Source: Nonomuraea coxensis DSM 45129 (lineage in GTDB: Bacteria > Actinomycetota > Actinomycetes > Streptosporangiales > Streptosporangiaceae). Taken from it: a DNA stretch of 64,000 nucleotides. This document shows positions 8,707 through 16,996 of this stretch, in pieces. The first letter of the stretch is position 1, and each line of letters begins with the position of its first letter. The notes beneath the pieces were generated by a model. The model did no database searches and was not told the origin of the DNA. It saw only the letters and a list, made by a program, of their open reading frames with translations. The stretch spans positions 8,712,501 through 8,776,500 of the forward strand of contig NZ_CP068985.1 of the NCBI RefSeq assembly GCF_019397265.1, read 5' to 3'. A program made the position numbers and the translations under genes.

Positions 8707-9528
8707 TCAGGTCTGCGGGGTGATGGTGTCCAGCACGTCGATGACGTAGATGCCGGGGTCGTCCCCCGCCGCCGGGACCGCGAGCCGGCAGCCGACGCGC
8801 CGGCCCGGCAGCGCGTCCAGCCAGGCCGGGGGCGCCGCGCCCGGCTTCAGGGTGAAGGCGCTCGGCCCGCCCCGCCGGTACGACGAGTCCGTGACCACCC
8901 GCGACGGCCAGGCGGCGGCGACGTACTGGACGATCACCTTCGCCCCCGCCCGGATCTCCCTGCCCGAGCCGTCGATGAGGACGCGGGGCGGGTCGGCGGG
9001 CGTCAGGTCGGCCGGCACGACCGGCAGGGTGCGCCCCACCAGCCGCGCGTCCGGCGGATAGCCGCCCAGGATGTCGAAGACGACGACGAGCGTGTCCCTG
9101 GGCGACACCCCGGCCCGGGGCAGGTCGGGCCCGAGCGCGTCGGCGGCCGGTCCGACCAGCATGATTCGGCTGCCCGCCGGATGGCCGATGAGCGAACGCT
9201 GCCAGACCTCCGGCACCCGCCGGCCGTCGAAGACGACCGAGGTGGGCTGGTTGGCGTCGAAGGTGCTCATGTACGGCTGGTTGCCGGCCCACCGGCGGAT
9301 GTCGACGTCGGCGAGCACGACGTCGCCCGGCAGCGTACGCCGCCCGCTGCCCTCCGACAGCACGGTGATGCGGGGCGTACGGCCGGGCTTGCCCGCGGGG
9401 ATGGAGACGACCGGCTTGCTGCCGAAGCCGCCGCTGACGACGGGTTGCGCGCCCTCCTCCGCCCCCTGGTACGAGGAGGAGCCGCACGAGGTGGCGAGCA
9501 TCAGCATGGCGGGCCAGAACAGGCGCAC
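8707..9528 (-). CDS. Lipoprotein with two FKBP-like domains
   Basis: 273 aa. GTG 9528 is fixed by GGAGGA 6 nt upstream and gives a short lipoprotein signal with lipobox LATSC, so it is probably anchored outside the membrane. Two FKBP-type folds follow: the first has GDVVLADVDIRRW, GRRVPEVWQRSLIGHPAGSR and MLVGPAADALG; the second has AGAKVIVQYVAAAWPSR, PPAWLDALPGRRVG and IYVIDVLDTI. FKBPs are prolyl isomerases, but several canonical aromatic pocket residues are replaced, most clearly in the second copy, so catalysis is doubtful. It is divergent from the DUF2293 gene. Confidence 0.8.
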   Translation of the reverse strand: MRLFWPAMLMLATSCGSSSYQGAEEGAQPVVSGGFGSKPVVSIPAGKPGRTPRITVLSEGSGRRTLPGDVVLADVDIRRWAGNQPYMSTFDANQPTSVVFDGRRVPEVWQRSLIGHPAGSRIMLVGPAADALGPDLPRAGVSPRDTLVVVFDILGGYPPDARLVGRTLPVVPADLTPADPPRVLIDGSGREIRAGAKVIVQYVAAAWPSRVVTDSSYRRGGPSAFTLKPGAAPPAWLDALPGRRVGCRLAVPAAGDDPGIYVIDVLDTITPQT

Positions 9529-9637
9529 GGTCTTCCTCCAGGACACGAAAAAATCCGAGAGGTTATTTGCCGCAGGGCGCACAAGGAAAGCCTGCGCTTC
9601 GTCCATCTCCCGACAAAGGCGCGGGACACTGGTGTCC

Positions 9638-10741
9638 GTGAGTAGGCAGAGCCTGGCGCGGAGGGTCGCGGACGCGGCCGAGATCGCGCTGACCACCCGC
9701 AAGTACGTCACGTTCATCGACGTGGTCACCGGACTCCGCTGGCTGCACACGCGGCACGTCGACCTGTGGCGGCAGGGCCGGGCGCCCACGCTGGCCGGCC
9801 TCGCGGCGGTGGACGAGGACCGCCTGGTGACCACGGCCGCGCTGCTGAAGGACTGGGCGCTGGCCAAGGGACTCAAGCCGGTCGACACCCCTTACGTGGC
9901 GGGCAGCCGCGACCGCCGCGAGCTGCGTTTCACCGCCGGCCACCCGCAGGAGCCGTTCCGCGTCCACTGGATCTCGCCCGAGCTGAGCGAGGCGCGGGTG
10001 CGCCGGCTCACCGAGCGGCAGAGCAAGGCGCCCGACCTGGTGGCCGTGGCGCCGCTGGAGTCCTGGACGTGCGCGTCCTGCGGCGACACCGGCCCCTACC
10101 TGATCATGGAGGACGACCGTCCCCACTGCCTGACCTGCGCGGACCTCGACCACCTCGTGTTCCTGCCGTCGGGGAACGCGGCGCTGAGCCGCCGGGCCAA
10201 GCAGGAGAGCCGCCTCGCCGCCGTGGTCGTGCGCTACAACCGGCGGCGCAAGGTCTACCAGCGGGCCGGCCTGCTGGTCGAGCAGGCCGCGCTGGAGGCG
10301 GCCGAGGAGCGGTGCCTGGCCGACGAGGACGCCCGCGAACGCCGCCGCGAGCGCGACCGGGTCCGCCGGGCCGAGCAGGACGTGGAGTTCCAGGCCAGGA
10401 TGGCGGCCGAGATCGCCCGGCTGTTCCCCGGCTGCCCCGAGCGGCGGGCGCGGGACATCGCCGAGCACGCCGGCCAGCGCGGCAGCGGCCGGGTCGGCCG
10501 CACGGCGGCGGCCAGGGCGCTCGACGAGAACGCCATCACCCTGGCCGTGATCGCGTCCATCCGCCACCTGGACACCGACTACGACGAGCTGCTGATGTCC
10601 GGGGTGCCGCGCATGACCGCCCGCGAACGGATCAAGGACCGCATCGAGGCCAAGCTGGCGGAGTTCCGCGGCCGAGACGCCTGGACAGACGGGCCCGCGA
10701 CACCGATGCTGGGGATCGGCACCCCTGATTCCCTCCGCTGA
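9638..10741 (+). CDS. DUF2293-domain protein
   Basis: 367 aa. A C-terminal DUF2293-like segment (EIARLFPGCPERRARDIAEHAG, ...AVIASIRHLDTDYDELL) follows a central region with a putative zinc site CASCGDTGPYLI...CLTCADLDHL (two CxxC pairs about residues 145-170) and a charged helix (AEERCLADEDARERRRERD). This combination suggests a nucleic-acid-associated protein, but no function is established. The start GTG 9638 lies 7 nt after GACACT (9625-9630), the spacing of a leaderless promoter; GTG 9632 is the alternative. Confidence 0.75.
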   Translation: MSRQSLARRVADAAEIALTTRKYVTFIDVVTGLRWLHTRHVDLWRQGRAPTLAGLAAVDEDRLVTTAALLKDWALAKGLKPVDTPYVAGSRDRRELRFTAGHPQEPFRVHWISPELSEARVRRLTERQSKAPDLVAVAPLESWTCASCGDTGPYLIMEDDRPHCLTCADLDHLVFLPSGNAALSRRAKQESRLAAVVVRYNRRRKVYQRAGLLVEQAALEAAEERCLADEDARERRRERDRVRRAEQDVEFQARMAAEIARLFPGCPERRARDIAEHAGQRGSGRVGRTAAARALDENAITLAVIASIRHLDTDYDELLMSGVPRMTARERIKDRIEAKLAEFRGRDAWTDGPATPMLGIGTPDSLR

Positions 10742-10760
10742 GAGCTCGTTGGGAGCGTCC

Positions 10761-10943
10761 ATGACCATCCGCACCTGGGCCCGCTGTGCCGCCGCCTGCG
10801 CCGCGGCACTCGCGCTGAGCACCGTCCCCGCCGCGCCCGCCGGGGCGGACGACGGGTGCGCGGGCACCGCCGCCTCCATCGTCCGTACCCCGCAGACGCT
10901 GGTGCTGGCCGACGGCGACACGGGCGGCAAACGTCCGGTGTGA
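10761..10943 (+). CDS. Very small secreted protein, possibly truncated
   Basis: 60 aa. A classic signal peptide (MTIRTWARC, Ala-rich core, PAGA-DD cleavage near residue 30) is followed by only about 30 residues ending in ADGDTGGKRPV. GGGAG 5 nt before ATG 10761 supports translation. The mature part looks like the first strand of a longer secreted domain cut off by a stop, so this may be a degraded gene. It is convergent with the 3-hydroxyanthranilate operon (4 bp gap). Confidence 0.5.
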   Translation: MTIRTWARCAAACAAALALSTVPAAPAGADDGCAGTAASIVRTPQTLVLADGDTGGKRPV

Positions 10944-10947
10944 CCGG

Positions 10948-11931
10948 TCAGGCGCCCAGGAACGCCTCGGCGTTGCCGCCGAGCAGCTTGGCCCGCGCGG
11001 TCTCGGACAGGAACCCGGCCCGCCGGATCAGGCCGCCCGCCGGCGACTCCCCGAGCGGGTACGGGAAGTCGCTGCCGAGCAGCACGTGGTCCTCGCCGAA
11101 GGTGTCGACGAGCAGGCGCAGCGCCCGCTCGTCGAAGACCGCGGAGTCGACGGCGAACCTGCCGAGGTAGTGCGACGGCGGCCGTTCGGAGACGCCGACC
11201 ACGCCGGGCCGGCGATGCCAGGCGTTCTCGAAGCGGCCGAGCCAGAAGGCGAAGGAGCCGCCGCCGTGCGCGAAGCAGATCCGCAGGCTCTCGGGGACCT
11301 GGTCGAACACGCCGCCGAGGATCATGGCGAGGATCGACAGGTGGGTCTCGGCGGGCATGCCGACGAGCCACTGGGCCATCCACCGCTCGACGCGCGGCCC
11401 GGCCGGCAGGTCCCACGGGTGCACGAAGACGGGCGCCCCTCGCTCGGCGCAGTGCCGCAGGAACGCGACCACGCCGGGGTCGTCGAGATCGCGGTCGCCG
11501 ACGTGGTTACCGATCTCGACGCCACGGTGGCCGTTGGCCAGGCAGCGGTCGAGCTCGGCGCAGGCCAGCTCCGGATCCTGCAACGGCACCTGGCAGAACG
11601 GGATCAGCCGCTCGTGGGCGCAGATCTCCAGCGCCAGGTCGTTGAAGATCTTCGCGATGCGCACGCCCTCCTCGGCCGGCAGGTCGTAGCCGAAGAAGAC
11701 CGGGGTGGGTGAGACGACCTGGCGGTCCACGCCGTCGGCGTCCATCCTGGCCAGCCGGACCTCCGGGTCCCAGCAGTCGTCCTGGATCCGGCGGAACTCG
11801 CGCTCCCCCACGAGGATGGTCGCCTCGCGCTCGGACTCGACCCGCAGCCGGGGCGCCCCGGGCCGGCCCAGGTCGGGCCAGCCCTTGGGCACGTGGTGCG
11901 TGTGGACGTCGGTGACCGATCCGGTGACCAT
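10948..11931 (-). CDS. nbaD: 2-amino-3-carboxymuconate-6-semialdehyde decarboxylase (ACMSD)
   Basis: 327 aa amidohydrolase-fold decarboxylase. It removes CO2 from 2-amino-3-carboxymuconate semialdehyde, the ring-cleavage product of 3-hydroxyanthranilate, and so competes with spontaneous quinolinate formation. Zinc ligands are visible as DVHTHH (His10, His12), VFVHPWD and LLGSDFPYP; AHGGG is the usual active-site loop. Length and motifs fit ACMSD rather than other PF04909 enzymes. It is last in a five-gene operon; its ATG directly follows the TGA of the 3-hydroxyanthranilate dioxygenase gene. Confidence 0.88.
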   Translation of the reverse strand: MVTGSVTDVHTHHVPKGWPDLGRPGAPRLRVESEREATILVGEREFRRIQDDCWDPEVRLARMDADGVDRQVVSPTPVFFGYDLPAEEGVRIAKIFNDLALEICAHERLIPFCQVPLQDPELACAELDRCLANGHRGVEIGNHVGDRDLDDPGVVAFLRHCAERGAPVFVHPWDLPAGPRVERWMAQWLVGMPAETHLSILAMILGGVFDQVPESLRICFAHGGGSFAFWLGRFENAWHRRPGVVGVSERPPSHYLGRFAVDSAVFDERALRLLVDTFGEDHVLLGSDFPYPLGESPAGGLIRRAGFLSETARAKLLGGNAEAFLGA

Positions 11932-12447
11932 TCAGCCCTTGCCCGGGTGCAGGGCGCCGCATCGGCCGCAGGTGCGGGCCTTCTCGTCGGCGTAGAACGC
12001 CTCGAAGACCGGCGGCAGGTCCTTGACGATGTCGCGTACCTGCAGCTCGACGTCGTGCACCAGGCCGCCGCACTCGGCGCAGTACCACTGGAAGCGCTCC
12101 AGCGTGCCCTCCGGCCTGATGCGCTCGATCACCAGCCCGACCGAGCCCTCCTCCGGCCGCTGCGGCGAGTGCGGCATCCCGCCGGGCAGCAGCCACATCT
12201 GGCCCTCGCGGACGTGCACGGTCTCGGGGCCGTCCTCGGTGATCACGTTGACGTGCATGTTGCCCCGTACCTGGTAGAACAGCTCCTCGTACGGGTCCAC
12301 GTGGAAGTCGGTGCGCGCGTTGGGCCCGCCGACCACCATCACGATGAAGTCCCCGGCCTCCTCGAAGACCAGCTTGTTGGCCACGGGGGGCTTGAGCAGG
12401 TGGGCGTGCTCGTCGATCCACTTGGTGAAGTCAACGGGGGGAATCAT
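11932..12447 (-). CDS. nbaC: 3-hydroxyanthranilate 3,4-dioxygenase
   Basis: 171 aa cupin-fold extradiol dioxygenase. It opens 3-hydroxyanthranilate to 2-amino-3-carboxymuconate semialdehyde. The catalytic iron ligands are His49 and Glu55 (DFHVDPYEELFYQ) and His93 (MPHSP). The C-terminal rubredoxin-like iron site of bacterial enzymes is present as CAEC (123-126) and CGRC (about 160-163). The start overlaps the end of the deaminase gene by 4 bp (ATGA), and the stop abuts the ACMSD start, so the genes are translationally coupled. Confidence 0.95.
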   Translation of the reverse strand: MIPPVDFTKWIDEHAHLLKPPVANKLVFEEAGDFIVMVVGGPNARTDFHVDPYEELFYQVRGNMHVNVITEDGPETVHVREGQMWLLPGGMPHSPQRPEEGSVGLVIERIRPEGTLERFQWYCAECGGLVHDVELQVRDIVKDLPPVFEAFYADEKARTCGRCGALHPGKG

Positions 12448-12866
12448 GATCGCTCCTGGGGGTGGTAGGCGACGGCTTGCATCTCGATGAGCAGGTGCGG
12501 GTGCGGAAGCTGGTGCACCGCCACCGTGGTCCGGGTCGGGCCCTCCTCGTCGAAGAACTCGGCGTAGACCTCGTTGTATCCCTTGAAGTCGTTCATGTTC
12601 ACCAGGTAGGTGGTGATCTGCACGAGGTCGGCGAGCGAGCCGCCGGCGGCCTTGAGTATGTCGCCGATGTTCTCGATGACCGCCCTGGTCTGGGCGCGGA
12701 TGTCCAGGTTCGTGGCCCCGTACTTGTCCACCTCCACGCCCACGAACGTGTCGTCGTGGCGGCGGCAGCTCGTGCCCGAGACGTACAGGAAGTCGCCGGC
12801 CCGCTTGACGTGCGGGAACCGGCCGCGCGGCGTGGCCTTGCCGGGCACGCGGATGCCCTTGGCCAT
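12444..12866 (-). CDS. nbaF: RidA-family 2-aminomuconate deaminase
   Basis: About 140 aa, one RidA/YjgF domain. It has RVPGKATPRGRFPHVKRAGDFLYVSGTS at the N terminus, and the operon context matches 2-aminomuconate deaminases, which release ammonia to give 4-oxalocrotonate. The conserved RidA arginine is in the GPTRTTVAV segment. ATG 12866 is preferred; a GTG just before it (12869) has the better SD distance to GAGGA. It lies 13 bp after the hydratase gene and overlaps the dioxygenase by 4 bp. A generic enamine/imine deaminase role would be the alternative, but gene order argues against it. Confidence 0.82.
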   Translation of the reverse strand: MAKGIRVPGKATPRGRFPHVKRAGDFLYVSGTSCRRHDDTFVGVEVDKYGATNLDIRAQTRAVIENIGDILKAAGGSLADLVQITTYLVNMNDFKGYNEVYAEFFDEEGPTRTTVAVHQLPHPHLLIEMQAVAYHPQERS

Positions 12867-12879
12867 CACGGGGTCGTCC

Positions 12880-13677
12880 TCACGGGGTGAACACCGCCCG
12901 CACCGACCCGAGCCCCTCGACGTGCGCCTCCAGCGTGTCGCCGGGCCGCACCGGCACGACGGGGCCGAGGGTGCCGGTCAGCACGACCTCGCCCGCGCGC
13001 AGCGGCCGCTCGGTGCGGCCGAGCCGGTTGGCCAGCCAGACGGCGGCGTTGACCGGGTGGCCGAGGCAGGCCGCGCCGGAGCCCGCGGACACCTGCTCGC
13101 CGTCCCTGGTCATCGTCATGGCGGCGGCGCGCAGGTCGAGGCCGCGCAGCGGGACCGGGGTGTTGCCGAGGACGTACACGCCGGAGGAGGCGTTGTCGGC
13201 CACGGTGTCGACCAGGCCGATGTCCCAGCCGGCCACGCGGGAGTCGGCGACCTCGATGGCGACCAGCGCGAAGTCCACCGCCCGCAGCACCTCGGCGGCC
13301 GTGAACGGGCCGCCCGCGAGGTCCGCGCCGAGCACCAGCGCGACCTCGGCCTCGGCACGCGGCTGCAGCAGCCGCTCGTACGGGATGGGCAGCCCGTCGA
13401 GGTAGGCCGCGTCGGCGAAGAGCGGGGCGCAGGTCGGATGGTCGATGCCGAGCTGCCGCTGGACGTCCGGGTTGGTGACGCCGACCTTCCTGCCGGCCGG
13501 CCGCCGCCCCTCGGCCAGCGCCCGCGCCGTGGCGAGCTCCTGGACGGCGTAGGCGTCGGCGGCGGTGCCGATCAGGTCACGGACGGGCGCGCACGGTTTG
13601 CCGGTGCGCGCCGCCTCGGCCAGCCGGTCGGCGGCCTGGGCGCGCGCGTCCACGGCCTGCGACCATTCGTCATGCAT
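12880..13677 (-). CDS. 2-oxopent-4-enoate hydratase or 4-oxalocrotonate decarboxylase
   Basis: 265 aa member of the MhpD/DmpH family in the FAA-hydrolase superfamily. Metal-site regions are visible: EAEVALVLG, the IEVADSR...WDI...DTVADNASSG block and GSGAACLGHPVNAAVWLAN. Hydratases and decarboxylases of this pathway are paralogues and motif reading cannot separate them. The operon has only one such gene, while the known pathway needs both activities, so either one step is encoded elsewhere or this enzyme serves both. Its start overlaps the dehydrogenase gene by 8 bp. Confidence 0.8.
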   Translation of the reverse strand: MHDEWSQAVDARAQAADRLAEAARTGKPCAPVRDLIGTAADAYAVQELATARALAEGRRPAGRKVGVTNPDVQRQLGIDHPTCAPLFADAAYLDGLPIPYERLLQPRAEAEVALVLGADLAGGPFTAAEVLRAVDFALVAIEVADSRVAGWDIGLVDTVADNASSGVYVLGNTPVPLRGLDLRAAAMTMTRDGEQVSAGSGAACLGHPVNAAVWLANRLGRTERPLRAGEVVLTGTLGPVVPVRPGDTLEAHVEGLGSVRAVFTP

Positions 13678-15079
13678 CGGGTTGCTCCATCTTGATGGTG
13701 ATCGTGGTGGGTTCGGAGTAGAAGTCGAGCGACTGCGTGCCGCCCTCCCTTCCGATGCCCGACAGGCGCAGCCCGCCGAAGGGCGTGCGCAGGTCGCGCA
13801 GATACCAGGTGTTGACCCAGACCAGCCCCGCCTCCAGACGCTGCGCCACCCGGTGGGCGCGGTCGAGGCCGCCGGTCCAGATCGCGGCGGCGAGGCCGTA
13901 ATCGCTGTTGTTGGCCAGGTCGATCGCCTCGGACTCGGTGTCGAAGGGGGTCACGTGACACACCGGGCCGAAGATCTCCTCCCTGTTGAAGCGGGACCAC
14001 TCGGACAAGCCTGTCACCACGGTGGGGTCCACGAAATAGCCCGAGTCGCGCTGGTCGCCGAAGGACGGCGTGCCGCCTCCCGCGAGCACCTTGGCTCCCT
14101 CCGAGCGGGCCAAGGCGTAGTAGGACAGGACCTTCTCGCGGTGCTCGGCGGAGATCATCGGCTGCGGGACGACCTCCTGGGCGCGGGCCGCCAGCCGCTC
14201 GCCGAACTCCTCGAAGATCGGGCGCTGGACGTAGAGGCGTTCGGTGCACAGGCAGACCTGGCCGCCGTTGGTGAAGACGGACCTGACGCAGCCCTCGACC
14301 GCGCGTTCCAGGTCGCAGTCCTCGAAGACCAGGGCGGCGTTCTTGCCGCCCAGCTCGAACGAGACCGGCTTGACCCGGTCGGCCACGGCCCTCATGATCG
14401 CCGAGCCGGTCCTGGTGGAGCCGGTGAACGTCACGGCGTCCACCCAGGGGTGCTCGACCAGGAGCTGCCCGGCGGAGCCGTGGCCGTAGATGATGTTGAC
14501 CACGCCCGGCGGCAGCCCGGCGGCGGCGCAGATCTCGGCGAACACTGCGGCCGAGCCCGGCGTGTGCTCCGACGGCTTGACCACGACGGTGTTGCCGGCC
14601 ACCAGGGCGGGGGCCAGCTTCCACGTCATGAGCAGGAACGGCAGGTTCCACGGGACGATCACCGCGACCACGCCGAGCGGCCGGCGCACGGTGTAGGAGA
14701 GCACGCCCGACAGGTGGAACGCCTCGTCGGGGCGGTGGGCGGCGATCTCGGCGAAGGCGCGGAAGTTGGCGATGCCGCGCGGGATGTCGAGGGTGCGGGT
14801 CTGGTCGAGCGGCTTGCCGGTGTCGGCGATCTCGGCCGCCACGAGGTCGTCGAAGCGTTCCTCGATGCCCTCGGCGAGGCGTCGCAGCCAGCCCGCGCGT
14901 TCGGCCACCGGCAGCGCGGCCCAGTCGCGGGCGGCCTCCCGCGCGGCGCGCACCGCCCGGTCGACCACCTCGGGGTCGGCCTCGCCGACCTGTCTGATCA
15001 CCGCGCCGGTCATCGGGTCGTGGACCGGGAAGGCCGTGCCCGCGGTCACCGGCTCGCCGCCGATGAAGTGGGTCAGCAC
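13670..15079 (-). CDS. nbaE: 2-aminomuconate-6-semialdehyde dehydrogenase (ALDH superfamily)
   Basis: 469 aa NAD-dependent aldehyde dehydrogenase, first gene of the operon. It would oxidise 2-aminomuconate semialdehyde to 2-aminomuconate. The active-site Cys is in GGQVCLCTERL and the general-base Glu in FELGGKNA; PWNLPFLLMTWK and FTGSTRTGSAI are NAD-site motifs. GTG 15079 is chosen for its strong SD AAGGAGGAG about 7 nt upstream; the frame continues to 15136 without one. 2-hydroxymuconic semialdehyde dehydrogenases are close relatives, so specificity comes from the neighbours. No dedicated regulator is adjacent on this strand. Confidence 0.85.
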   Translation of the reverse strand: MLTHFIGGEPVTAGTAFPVHDPMTGAVIRQVGEADPEVVDRAVRAAREAARDWAALPVAERAGWLRRLAEGIEERFDDLVAAEIADTGKPLDQTRTLDIPRGIANFRAFAEIAAHRPDEAFHLSGVLSYTVRRPLGVVAVIVPWNLPFLLMTWKLAPALVAGNTVVVKPSEHTPGSAAVFAEICAAAGLPPGVVNIIYGHGSAGQLLVEHPWVDAVTFTGSTRTGSAIMRAVADRVKPVSFELGGKNAALVFEDCDLERAVEGCVRSVFTNGGQVCLCTERLYVQRPIFEEFGERLAARAQEVVPQPMISAEHREKVLSYYALARSEGAKVLAGGGTPSFGDQRDSGYFVDPTVVTGLSEWSRFNREEIFGPVCHVTPFDTESEAIDLANNSDYGLAAAIWTGGLDRAHRVAQRLEAGLVWVNTWYLRDLRTPFGGLRLSGIGREGGTQSLDFYSEPTTITIKMEQPDA

Positions 15080-15183
15080 TGCGGTCTCCTCCTTCCGGGG
15101 ACGACATCCGGGGGCGACGGGCCCCTCGATCGCCATCGTCTCCCCCGACCAGGCAGGAGAGGACGCGGGAAGGACCTGTCCGA

Positions 15184-15564
15184 ATGGACATCTTCCGGTA
15201 CCCCTTGATCGCTGTCCATCATGAGCGGATGGCGCAGACGTGGGAATTGTGGGGATCCGTCATTATTGCTGGTACGTTTGCGCTGTTCCTGACCCCGTTC
15301 GCGGTCGTGCTGCTCTTCCGCCGCCGCGCCCGCGCAGGCCGCCCGGCGCCGCTGCGCACCGCGGCGATGGCCTCGCCCGGCCGGGTTGCGGCGGTCGCGG
15401 CGGCCTTTTCGGTCCTCGTCGAGGTGCTGCAACTCGCGCTGCGACTGGGACGTTTCTCGTCCGTGGACGACGTCCTGCTCAACACGGCGGGCGCGGTGAT
15501 CTTCGCGTTGGTTACTCGCCGCTGGTGGGCCGGGCGAATACCGGCCGGGTCGGTGGCCCGGTAA
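15184..15564 (+). CDS. VanZ-family membrane protein
   Basis: 126 aa, or 111 if ATG 15229 is used. Two or three hydrophobic helices are visible (about WGSVIIAGTFALFLTPFAVVLL, then VAAVAAAFSVLVEVLQLAL and a last TAGAVIFALVTRRWW). The VanZ signature is EVLQL...GRFSSVDDVLLNTAGA. VanZ proteins are linked to low-level teicoplanin resistance in enterococci; the role in actinomycetes is mostly unknown. GAAGGA 9 nt before 15184 favours the longer form. It is divergent from the catabolic operon. Confidence 0.8.
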   Translation: MDIFRYPLIAVHHERMAQTWELWGSVIIAGTFALFLTPFAVVLLFRRRARAGRPAPLRTAAMASPGRVAAVAAAFSVLVEVLQLALRLGRFSSVDDVLLNTAGAVIFALVTRRWWAGRIPAGSVAR

Positions 15565-15716
15565 CGGTCCGCTTAAACGCCGCGTAGTTCACCACACGGG
15601 CACGATCAGCTCAAAAACAGCACGCGACCAACCTCTGTATCTGTGCGATCGTGGGCAAGACGGGGCAAGTTCTCTGGAGACGCCACAACCTGGTTGGTGA
15701 CAGAGGGTGATCAAAG

Positions 15717-16469
15717 TTGTCTGAATCCCCGGTACCCCACGAGCCCCCTATCTATCGCCGCATCGCCGACGGTCTCCGCGCCCGGATCCTGGCCGGCGAG
15801 CTGCGTGACGGGGACCGACTACCGGGCGAGAACGCACTGATGGCCGACTACGCAATCGCGCGAGCCACCGCCAGGCAGGCGCTTGCCGTACTCATCAACG
15901 AAGGGCTGGCGGTGCCCAGACGAGGTTCGGGGGTTTACGTGCGGCTGTTCAAACCCATCCGGCGGCACGGCTCACGCCGGCTGTCACGCGAGCAGTGGGG
16001 TCAGGGCCGGGCCATCTGGGACGCCGACACCCATGGCCGGCCGTTCACCGTCGATCACCTGGAGGTGGCTCTGGAGCGCGCGGCCGAGGACGTGGCGGGC
16101 CTCCTCGACAGCCCCGAGGTGTGGGTACGCCGCCGCCGCTACTCGGTCGACACCAGGCCCGTGCAGCTCGCGGCGTCCTACTTCCCCGCGCACCTGGTCC
16201 AGGACAGCGCGATCACCCTTCCCGACACCGGCCCCGGCGGCGTCTACGCCCGGCTGGGCGACCTCGGCGCCGCCCCCGCCCACTTCACCGAGGAGGTACG
16301 CGCCCGCATGCCGCAACCGCGCGAGAGCGCGCTGCTCGACCTGCCCGGCGGCACCCCCGTCATCGTCATCGCGCGCACGGCGTACACGTCGGGCGGGCTT
16401 CCCGTCGAGGTCAACGAGATGGTCCTGGACTCGGCGGCATACGTACTCCAGTACGACTTCGACGCCTAG
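15717..16469 (+). CDS. GntR-family transcriptional regulator (HutC/UTRA type)
   Basis: 250 aa. A winged helix covers residues 10-75 (PPIYRRIADGLRARILAGELRDGDRLPGE..., ATARQALAVL, AVPRRGSGVYV), then a UTRA-like effector domain (about 95-245). It starts at TTG 15717 with GAGGGTGA about 6 nt upstream; no ATG or GTG fits the family N terminus. The effector is unknown. The 3-hydroxyanthranilate operon lies 640 bp away on the other strand, beyond the VanZ gene, so control of it is possible but unsupported. Confidence 0.9.
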   Translation: MSESPVPHEPPIYRRIADGLRARILAGELRDGDRLPGENALMADYAIARATARQALAVLINEGLAVPRRGSGVYVRLFKPIRRHGSRRLSREQWGQGRAIWDADTHGRPFTVDHLEVALERAAEDVAGLLDSPEVWVRRRRYSVDTRPVQLAASYFPAHLVQDSAITLPDTGPGGVYARLGDLGAAPAHFTEEVRARMPQPRESALLDLPGGTPVIVIARTAYTSGGLPVEVNEMVLDSAAYVLQYDFDA

Positions 16470-16582
16470 TTCAACCCGATGTGTCAAGCGTTAGGTTGAC
16501 CTGCCCTTGAATTCTCTAGAGAAGTCATTCATCGTCTAAGGAGATGGCAACCTCACCTGGGGACCCCGGAAGGCGGACAGCG

Positions 16583-16990
16583 ATGTCCTTTGATCGGCAC
16601 CTCGCCGAGATCGCCCGGGAATATCCCCAGTGGACCATCTGGCGGAGCGACGCGGGCCGCTGGTGGGCCACGAGACACCATCCGCTGAGCGCCGAACAGC
16701 GCGAGGCCGGATGCGCGATGACCATCGACGCGGACGACTCGGAGGGCCTGCGGGACCACCTCCGGGACCAGGAACGACGGGCCGGCGAGCCGCAGGACTG
16801 GGGAGCCGGCCCCGCACCACCCCGACGTCCACCCCGGCGTCCGCGGCGGGAGCAGCCCGCGGCGGGCGCACACGAGCAGCCCGGTGCCGGGTCCAGCGTC
16901 TCGGCGGCCCCGGCACCGGGCCACCAGAACGGCGGGGCCACGAGCGCGGAAGCCTCCGACCCGATCGGGGGCGGAGGCTTCCGCTCCTGA
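16583..16990 (+). CDS. Conserved hypothetical protein with a Pro/Arg-rich tail
   Basis: 135 aa. An N-terminal region of about 65 residues (FDRHLAEIAREYPQWTIWRSDAGRWWATRH) looks folded, then a disordered Pro/Arg/Gly tail follows. I know this only as an actinomycete hypothetical commonly near GntR regulators. ATG 16583 has AAGGCGG 6 nt upstream; ATG 16544 has its AAGGAG too close. It is 113 bp after the GntR gene and could share its transcript. It is convergent with the DivIVA-like gene. Confidence 0.65.
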   Translation: MSFDRHLAEIAREYPQWTIWRSDAGRWWATRHHPLSAEQREAGCAMTIDADDSEGLRDHLRDQERRAGEPQDWGAGPAPPRRPPRRPRREQPAAGAHEQPGAGSSVSAAPAPGHQNGGATSAEASDPIGGGGFRS

Positions 16991-16996
16991 CGCCGC

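Noticed and set aside
10761..10943. Promotion of the 60-aa ORF to an antimicrobial peptide
   Set aside because: It has a normal signal peptide but no cationic or cysteine-rich mature part, and looks cut short; no support for such a role.
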